From: Pogostemon cablin | Taxonomy: Eukaryota > Streptophyta > Magnoliopsida > Lamiales > Lamiaceae | Assembly: GCA_023678885.1 (NCBI GenBank) | Contig: CM043005.1 | Location: forward strand, 3,338,314 to 3,402,313 | DNA: 64,000 nt | Direction of reading: 5' to 3' | Part shown: piece after piece, positions 57,026 through 64,000 of the stretch | Layout: each line of letters begins with the position of its first letter | Position numbering within the stretch: position 1 is the first letter of the stretch | Notes under the pieces: model-generated | What the model was told of the DNA's origin: nothing | The model's input: the letters and a program-made list of their open reading frames with translations, nothing else | Database searches by the model: none | Translations under genes and position numbers: made by a program

Positions 57026-58712
57026 TTATTTAATTTATATAATTTTATTATCTTAAAATGTAATAATTTTTAAAAATTATTTTTTAATTTAAATATTAAA
57101 TTTATAAAATGTGATGACGAAAGGTGATATTCAATTAATGAAAAGTGATAACAGTATTGTGAACTATTTCAGAAATAAAAAATAATAATATTTTAAAGAA
57201 AAGTGATAACATCTTTAATAAAAAGTGATAACTAATTACGAAAATGTATTTCACGAACAATATATTAAATGGATAAAATGTGATAATATTTTTTGTAAAA
57301 AGTTATTATAGTCAAAGTAAAGTAATATTCGTCTAATTGAATTATTTCACGAATAATTAACTGAAATAATAAAAAATAATAATATTATTAATAAAAAGTG
57401 ATACACGATAAATAAAAAGTGATAGACATTTAATTAGAATTTTATAAATAATTCATAAAATAAATAAAAAGTGATAATATATTTAATATAAAGTGATGTT
57501 CAATCCATATAAAGTGATAATAAAATAATTGATTAATCCAATGAACTATTATTATTTAATAATAATAATAACAATAATAATTATAGATAATATTTTTTAA
57601 TTAAAAGTGAATAATAATAAAAATTATAATACAATTTAAAAAAAAAAAAACTGATTTGAATTAACTAGCAGCTTCGCCGAGTTATCTAATGCATGGGTGG
57701 CGTGTTTATTTAAATTAAATAAATTGAAAACAAAGCACATTACTTATTTTTCAATTAATTAGATTGCGGCTTTTTGTCAATTAATTAAACTGCCGTTTTT
57801 TCCTTTTAGTGGGTAGGGAGGATCCGTCTCACACAATAGGATCCGTGAGGTGATCTAACCCAACACCTACCCTTTTTACCTATGTCCATTGAATAATGAT
57901 AAAATTTGAAATAGTTAATCTTATTTAATTAAATATTTATTAAAAATTATTTTTAACATAAATTTTAATTTGACAAATTTAGTAAAATAAAAATTAAATA
58001 ATGGAGAGAACTAAAAAAAAAATGATGTTTTGAAATGATATAAAATTGACCACACCAGAAATTTCTAACTTGCTGTCCAAGCAAAAATGATAAAGAAAAT
58101 TTACTACATTAGTTCAATTGTCTAATCTTGAAAACTGTTTTTTCTTTTCAAATTAAAAATTGGATAAACTAATTGTAAATTTAAGTGCACTTTGTACTAT
58201 ATTTACTTTTTAAAATTTATTCTATTATTTTCAATTATTACATTTTTTTAGAATTTTTATGCTGAATGTATTATTTTATTCTTATAATTTAAAATTATCT
58301 TTTACTCTTAAAATTTATTAAACATTTTACAAAAAAAAAAAAAAACTTTTATCCTTAATTCATTTAAAAGATAGAGAATCAACTAAAAAAAGTTCTCTTT
58401 CGATTTAATTGTGTTTCAGTGTTACTATGCCATGCTGTTTTAAAAATTACTCATTAAATTTAAAAAGATAATTTGTTAAAATTTTGTGATGTAAACATAA
58501 TAATTCGTTAATTTGTTAAAATTTTGTAATGTAAACATAATAATTTTAGGTATTACTAATACTATCATTAGATGGTAGTGTTATTTTTAAAATAAAATAT
58601 TTAAAAATTTATATTGAATATTTTTATTATTTTAAAATTAGAAAATATACTGGGATATAAAATAAAAAGTGAAAAATTGCAACTAATAATAGGATAAATT
58701 TTGCCTATCCCA
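54919..58712. other. long AT-rich intergenic region
   Basis: No coding signal. Items seen: a faint Stowaway-like remnant near 56220-56440 (CCTAAAAATACCATATTACG and TTCTCTTAAACT echo the MITE at 46212); the palindromic GTGAGACCGTCTCAC at 56849-56863 with relatives near 56518 and 57823; a (TA)n run at 56982-57020; and loose repeats of AAAAGTGATAA between 57110 and 57510. Confidence 0.6.
56982..57020. repeat. (AT)n microsatellite
   Basis: About 39 bases of perfect AT repeats. Confidence 0.9.
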
Positions 58713-60404
58713 GATACACCATGCTCTCAATTTGTTCATAAGGTTTAACCGCCACCCCAGGTTTACCCACACGACAGCATGTGCTGGGAGGTTAATCATT
58801 GTAACTGAACTGATCAACAACCATACAAAGAGCCCCCTAATAAGAGGTTGCTCCTAGCGAGGGTGGGATCAACAGTATGCGGGGAGGTTAATCATGGCGG
58901 GAAGATTAATCATGGTAACTCAACTTATCAACAACCATACAAAGAGCCCCCTAATAAGAGGTTGCTCCTAGCAAGGGTGGGATCGACAGTAACAACCATA
59001 CAAAGAGCCCCTAATAAGAGGTTGTTGTGGGATCGACAGTAACAACCATACAAAGAGCCCCTAATAAGAGGTTGCTCCTAGCGAGGGTGGGATCGACAGT
59101 ATGTGAAGGAGGATCCCCCTAATAAGAGGTTGTTGTGGGATCGACAGTAACAACCATACAAAGAGCCCCTAATAAGAGGTTGCTCCTAGCGAGGGTGGGA
59201 TCGACAGTATTGAAGGAGGAGCCCCCTAATAAGAGGTTGCTCCTAGCGAGGGTGGGATCGACAGTAACAACCATACAAAGAGCCCCTAATAAGAGGTTGC
59301 TGTGGGATCGACATTAACAACCATACAAAGAGCCCCCTAATAAGAGATTGCTCCTAGCGAGGGTGGGATCGACAGTATGTGAAGGAGGATTCCCCTAATA
59401 AGAGGTTGCTGTGGGATCGACAGTAATAACCATACAAAGAGCCCCTAATAAGAGGTTGCTCCTAGCGAGGGTGGGATCGACAGTATGTGAAGGAGGAGTC
59501 CCCTAATAAGAGGTTGCTCCTAGCGAGGGTGGGATCGACAGTAACAACCATACAAAGAGCCCCTAATAAGAGGTTGCTGTGGGATCGACATTAACAACCA
59601 TACAAAGAGCCCCTAATAAGAGGTTGCTCCTAGCGAGGGTGGGATCGACAGTATGTGAATGAGGATCCCCCTAATAAGAGGTTGATGTGGGATCGACAGT
59701 AATAACAATACAAAGAGCCCCCTAATAAGAGGTTGCTCCTAGCGAGGGTGGGATCGACAGTATGTGAAGGAGGAGCCCCCTAATAAGAGGTTGCTCCTAG
59801 CGAGGGTGGGATCGACAGTAACAACCATACAAAGAGCCCCTAATAAGAGATTGCTCCTAGCGAGGGTGGGATCGACAGTATGTGAAGGAGGATCCCCCTA
59901 ATAAGAGGTTGATGTGGGATCGACAGTAAAAACCATACAAAGAGCCCCCTAATAAGAGGTCACTCCTAAGAGGTTGCTCCTAACGAGGGTGGGATCGACA
60001 GTATATGAAGGAGGAGCCCCCTAATAAGAGGTTGCTCCTAGCGAGGGTGGGATCGACAGTAACAGCCATACAAAGAGCACCTAATAAGAGGTTGATGTGG
60101 GATCGACAGTAACAACCATACAAAGAGCCCCCTAATAAGAGGTTGCTCCTAGCAAGGGTGGGATCGACAGTATGTGAAGGAGGATCCCCCTAATAAGAGG
60201 TTGCTCCTAGCGAGGGTGTGATCGACAATATATGAAGGAGGTTAATCATGGTAACTCAACTGATCAACAACCATACAAAGAGCCCCCTAATAAGAGGTTG
60301 CTCCTAGCGGCGGGTGTGATTCGATCCTCGATCATTTGTGCAAGTTGTTCCCTTGATTGACCAGTTGAGCTGCCTATTTGAACGATACACCATGCTCTCA
60401 ATTT
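58713..60404 (+). repeat. minisatellite array between 21-bp direct repeats
   Basis: I count about 25 copies of the core CCCCTAATAAGAGGTTG from about 58830 to 60305. They are arranged in two main unit types: a long one of about 62 bp (AACAACCATACAAAGAGCCC, core, CTCCTAGCGAGGGTGGGATC, GACAGT) and shorter ones of about 48-50 bp in which the middle is reduced to TGTGGGATCGACAGT or the head is ATGTGAAGGAGGA. Long and short units partly alternate. The outer edges have GGTTAATCAT(T/G)GTAACT. The whole is bracketed by GATACACCATGCTCTCAATTT at 58713-58733 and again at 60384-60404. It is GC-richer than its surroundings. Open frames through it encode NKRLLLARVGSTV repeats and are by-products. Confidence 0.95.
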
Positions 60405-60773
60405 CAACAATTTCGAATAGTGTACGCGTTTTAGAATTAGATGCCATATAAAAACTTATACTTTTAATTTTTTGAATTTTTTTTATTCAAACATTATTAC
60501 CATTAATATTTTAAGTAATTTTTTATTTAAAAAATAATAGAGTATTCTTATAAATTAACATGCACCTTGTGTGTCGCACAAGAGACTAATTAATATTAAT
60601 ATAGATAATAAAAATTAAAAAAAAAATCGCTCATAGTTTTGATTGAACCGGATTTGAGTTCCTTTAAATAAGCCCCCCCATTAACCCATTTCTCCGAAAA
60701 GTCTTCCCTGCTTCAAACAATACTCGCCGATAGTCACGCTGTTCTTAGTCTCTAGTCCATTCTAATCAACTAA
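60405..60773 (+). promoter_or_regulatory. GAPDH promoter and 5' leader
   Basis: A TATA-like TTTAAATAAG stands at about 60663-60672, followed by CCCCCCCATTAACCC and a pyrimidine-rich leader (TTCTCCGAAAAGTCTTCCCT). The start codon at 60774 lies about 100 bp downstream of the TATA-like box. The distance to the minisatellite is only about 260 bp. Confidence 0.5.
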
Positions 60774-62976
60774 ATGGGAAAGATCAAGATCGGAATCAAC
60801 GGTACTTTGTATTTCTTTCTTCTGCAAAAGTTTTGCCTTGTTTTGTTTAGCGATGTTGGAGGCTTCACCATGTTTTTCGATTCAATTTCTTGGTAGTAAC
60901 GAAAAGGGTTTTGCTTGAAAACTGCTGAAATTTGGTCTTCTTTCATCAGGATTTGGAAGGATCGGTCGTTTGGTTGCAAGAGTTGCACTGCAGAGGGACG
61001 ATGTAGAGCTTGTTGCTGTTAATGATCCGTTCATCACCACTGATTACATGGTACTTGTTCATCTTATTTGTGTACATGAAAATTGAATTTGATTCGTGTA
61101 TCTAGGGTTTATGATTTGAAGGTTTATTCGAGTAGTCATTAACGGTGGAGAAAACGTGTGCAGACATACATGTTTAAGTATGATAGTGTGCATGGACACT
61201 GGAAGCATCATGAAGTGAAGGTGAAGGATGAGAGGACTCTTCTCTTTGGTGATAAACCAGTGAGAGTTTATGGATCTAGGTATGCTCTCTCTTAAAGGCT
61301 CTTTTTAAGATCTTGTGTTTGTATTTTATTTAGTGAGAGACAGGACATAGAGATAGAGAGTGGTGTTTAGTGTTTTGATGGTTTGTATTTTCTAGGAACC
61401 CTGAGGAGATTCCATGGGCTGAAGCTGGTGCTGAGTTTGTTGTAGAGTCCACTGGTGTTTTCACTGACAAGGATAAGGCTGCTGCTCACTTGAAGGTTTC
61501 ACTCAGATCTGTTATTGGCGCTTCTTTCTGTTTTAATATTTCAATCATAGATCTTGTTATTTGAATATTATTCTTTTAAGGCCTTCGTATTTCGTTGTAT
61601 TTCAATTTCTTGGTCCTAAAGTTAGATTTCTTTGGATTCTCTATGATGATTTTTAAACCCCTTAAACCTTTGAAATACTTTCGATGTTTTTTGTGTACTT
61701 GATTAATGCTAAAACCTTAAATATTTGATTTTTTTTCTCTGTATTAACATTGCCTCTGGTCCATCAATTGAAATCAGGGTGGTGCTAAGAAAGTTGTGAT
61801 CTCTGCTCCAAGCAAAGATGCTCCGATGTTTGTCGTTGGAGTCAATGAGCACGAATACAAGCCTGAGTTAGACATCGTCTCTAATGCCAGTTGCACCACC
61901 AATTGCCTTGCTCCTTTGGCTAAGGTTAGCGACATTAGTGTTCTCTTCTTCATATATAGTTTTAATTTCGGATTAGTAATCTGTATAACATTGCTACTTT
62001 TTGGAATCCACGCAGGTCATTCATGATAGGTTTGGCATTGTGGAGGGCCTCATGACCACCGTCCACTCTATCACTGGTGAGAGATTGTACTGTTTTTGCA
62101 TTATAAGCCAAAATGTGTTTTACTTGTGACGATTTGACTCATCATCTATGTTATATGTCCATTTAGCCACTCAAAAGACCGTAGATGGCCCATCAAGCAA
62201 GGATTGGAGAGGTGGAAGAGCTGCCTCTTTCAATATCATTCCCAGCAGCACTGGAGCTGCCAAGGTATCAATCAATGAAAATATACTTTCCTTAGAAATC
62301 ACATAATGGCTGTTTTTCCTTGCATTATATTTAAGATTTGGGATTTCCTTGTTTGTAGGCTGTTGGTAAAGTGCTTCCTGCTCTAAATGGCAAGTTAACT
62401 GGCATGTCTTTCCGAGTTCCTACTGTCGATGTCTCAGTGGTAGACCTCACTGTCAGGCTTGAGAAGGAGGCCTCTTATGAGGACATTAAAGCTGCCATCA
62501 AGTGAGTTCTTGTTCAATTGATTATAACTAAACATACTTATATTATTGCATACAACTTTTCTTTTATTATTTTTTTTATCTCAGGGAGGAATCAGAGAAC
62601 AAGCTCAAGGGCATCTTGGGGTACACCGAAGATGATGTTGTCTCCACAGACTTTGTAGGCGATAGCAGGTACGGATACAACAATTGTTTGGCTATTAGTC
62701 CTTGAAGCATTACTAGTATCAATTAGGTTAATGATCTTAACATCCTTGTCTCAGATCAAGCATTTTCGACGCCAAGGCTGGAATTGCATTGAACAAGAAC
62801 TTTGTGAAAATCGTCTCGTGGTATGACAACGAATGGGGTTACAGGTATGACTATTTTAAGCTGTTGTGTGGCTGACAGGACAACATTTGGGTTTGAAGTT
62901 TTCTTGACATTGTGTCGAATGTTATTGCAGTTCTCGAGTTATCGATCTGATCTGTCACATGGCCTCTGTTGCTTGA
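60774..62976 (+). CDS. GAPC: cytosolic glyceraldehyde-3-phosphate dehydrogenase (GapC)
   Basis: Eleven exons by eye: 60774-60801, 60950-61050, 61164-61279, 61396-61495, 61778-61924, 62016-62076, 62167-62264, 62359-62501, 62585-62668, 62755-62844 and 62931-62976. They total 1014 bp, 337 codons plus stop, with all junctions GT-AG and in phase. The enzyme oxidises and phosphorylates glyceraldehyde 3-phosphate with NAD+ in cytosolic glycolysis. The Rossmann start KIKIGINGFGRIGRLVAR, the active site SNASCTTNCLAPLAK (Cys154, Cys158), His181 in TTVHSIT, FRVPTVDVSVVDLTVRLEK and the C-terminal SWYDNEWGYSSRVIDL are intact. There is no transit peptide, which separates it from the plastid GapA/B/Cp forms. 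The start is fixed by the conserved MGKIKIGINGFG. Confidence 0.97.
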
Positions 62977-63039
62977 ATGTTGGCTTTTCCCAGTGCTAAC
63001 AAGTGCTTTCACTTCCCTGCTTAAGAGCTTTTGAGCTTC

Positions 63040-63045
63040 AATAAA
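63040..63045 (+). terminator. GAPDH polyadenylation signal
   Basis: AATAAA about 64 bp after the stop codon, followed by T-rich sequence. It is the most likely near-upstream poly(A) element of the GAPDH transcript. Confidence 0.6.
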
Positions 63046-63180
63046 TTTGTATAACTTGAACTGCTAATTGTGTTGGCAGTTTTGAATCTTTACTGTTTTG
63101 TAATTGCCTCACTTTCAGATTTTCCCCGTGGGGTTTTAATTTTAAATGAGGATTAAAATAAACTTCTTGCTGTATTCTAG

Positions 63181-63276
63181 TTAATTCAATTGCTTTTGAG
63201 GTCCTATTTTTCAGATCTTACAGTTAAATTTCTAATTAATTCAATTGCTTTTGAGATCCTATTTTTCAGATCTTAC
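63181..63276. repeat. 55-bp direct duplication downstream of GAPDH
   Basis: TTAATTCAATTGCTTTTGAG(G/A)TCCTATTTTTCAGATCTTAC occurs at 63181-63220 and 63236-63275 with a single difference. Confidence 0.9.
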
Positions 63277-63400
63277 GGAAAAGTTCCTGCGCTCCGCTCC
63301 ATGTGTCTCCATGTGAACATAATCTTTCTATATTCTATTTAAATTTATGTATTGTTAAGGAGTTTAAATTGTAATGGGGCACGAAAATTGCAAAGGGGCA

Positions 63401-63460
63401 TGGATTTAAATTCGTGTGCATGGATTTAAATCCGTGTGCCTGGATTTAAATCCGTGTGCC
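63401..63460. repeat. three perfect-length 20-bp tandem units
   Basis: TGGATTTAAATCCGTGTGCC in three head-to-tail copies (63401, 63421, 63441); the first differs at two positions. The ATTTAAAT core is palindromic. Confidence 0.9.
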
Positions 63461-64000
63461 TGGGTGCATAAGAGATTCACTCTTTAAATAAACTTCAAAA
63501 AAGTCCAGGTGGCCAACGGAATAACCATGATAAACAATGTACTTGTATTACGTTAATAAAAAAAAAAAAGTACAGTTAAAATTATGTTATTCTTAATAAC
63601 CTGTAATGAGATTTAAAGATGTCGGGTCAGATTCAATCATTCAAATCAGGTGGACTAGTATAAACGAATAAAGCCCAATAATGATTAACTCCGTTTAGGC
63701 TTAGATATTAATAAATTCAGTATCTCACTAATATTGGGCTTTTCTGTGGATTCAAAACATGTTTTAGATTTGAATTACGTTTAAGCCAAAATTGCTCTTT
63801 AGTACAATAATGGGTTATTTTAGACTGCCCATTTGATCGTGTCAACAATTTCCAATATGGATTGATATGTGCATTTTGGGTTCATGATGACAAAATGAGG
63901 ATAATTTAATTTTCAAGTAATTTAATTCGGGTTCATGATGATAAAGTGAGGATATTTTACTTTTGACAAATTCTCTTGTGACATCGTTTAGGTGAGACTG
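63461..64000. other. AT-rich intergenic region with a 51-bp duplication
   Basis: No gene. GGGTTCATGATGA(C/T)AAA(A/G)TGAGGATA begins at 63878 and again at 63929. The window ends in GGTGAGACTG, possibly the start of another TGAGAC-type motif. Confidence 0.6.

Noticed and set aside
58848..59317. Open frames encoding NKRLLLARVGSTV repeats as a repeat protein
   Set aside because: They are translations of the minisatellite, with frame depending on unit length. No start context, no conservation and no codon signal.
58713..60404. CRISPR-like array
   Set aside because: Units are variable in length, have no unique spacers between constant repeats, and the DNA is from a plant nuclear genome.

Overview
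The window is nuclear DNA of a flowering plant, most likely a eudicot. It is AT-rich, its genes are split by GT-AG introns, it has a nuclear tRNA-Val gene, and it carries plant-type LTR retrotransposons (Athila-like Ty3/gypsy, Ty1/copia and a chromodomain-bearing chromovirus) and Stowaway-like MITEs. I cannot fix the species or family from sequence alone.

Layout. 1-7.3 kb is AT-rich intergenic DNA with a broken Ulp1-like SUMO-protease gene (2.5-4.6 kb), a probable old LTR remnant (5.0-6.5 kb) and a broken SUMO gene fragment on the minus strand (6.87-7.21 kb). 7306-20490 is a plus-strand Athila-like element with paired LTRs of about 1.74 kb and a decayed gag-pol. 20.5-33.2 kb is a gene-fragment graveyard: a two-exon VPS53 piece, a MFSD5-type molybdate-anion transporter piece, small duplications, a truncated gypsy remnant and a minus-strand copia element (21708-29887). 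The copia LTRs are almost identical although its coding region is wrecked.

The intact genes are all in the right half. They are a trihelix transcription factor GT-1 (five exons, 401 codons, plus strand, 34460-38958), spindle-checkpoint MAD2 (seven exons, 207 codons, minus strand, 40999-42578), tRNA-Val(AAC) (42907-42980), and cytosolic glyceraldehyde-3-phosphate dehydrogenase (eleven exons, 337 codons, plus strand, 60774-62976). A dead exon of choline-phosphate cytidylyltransferase lies between GT-1 and MAD2. A minus-strand chromovirus (45072-53962, target duplication CACAC) separates the tRNA from a long AT-rich stretch, and a minisatellite of about 1.5 kb (58.8-60.3 kb) sits directly upstream of the GAPDH promoter.

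The intact genes are unrelated housekeeping or regulatory genes: light-responsive transcription, mitotic checkpoint, translation and glycolysis. I see no operon-like or cluster-like cooperation. No new biochemical system is evident. The more unusual content is structural: clustered captured gene fragments with introns retained, a recently moved but coding-dead copia element, a MITE whose empty site is preserved in the partner LTR, an exon-derived triplication inside a MAD2 intron, and the array beside GAPDH. All exon boundaries were assigned by eye from splice consensus, reading frame and family similarity.
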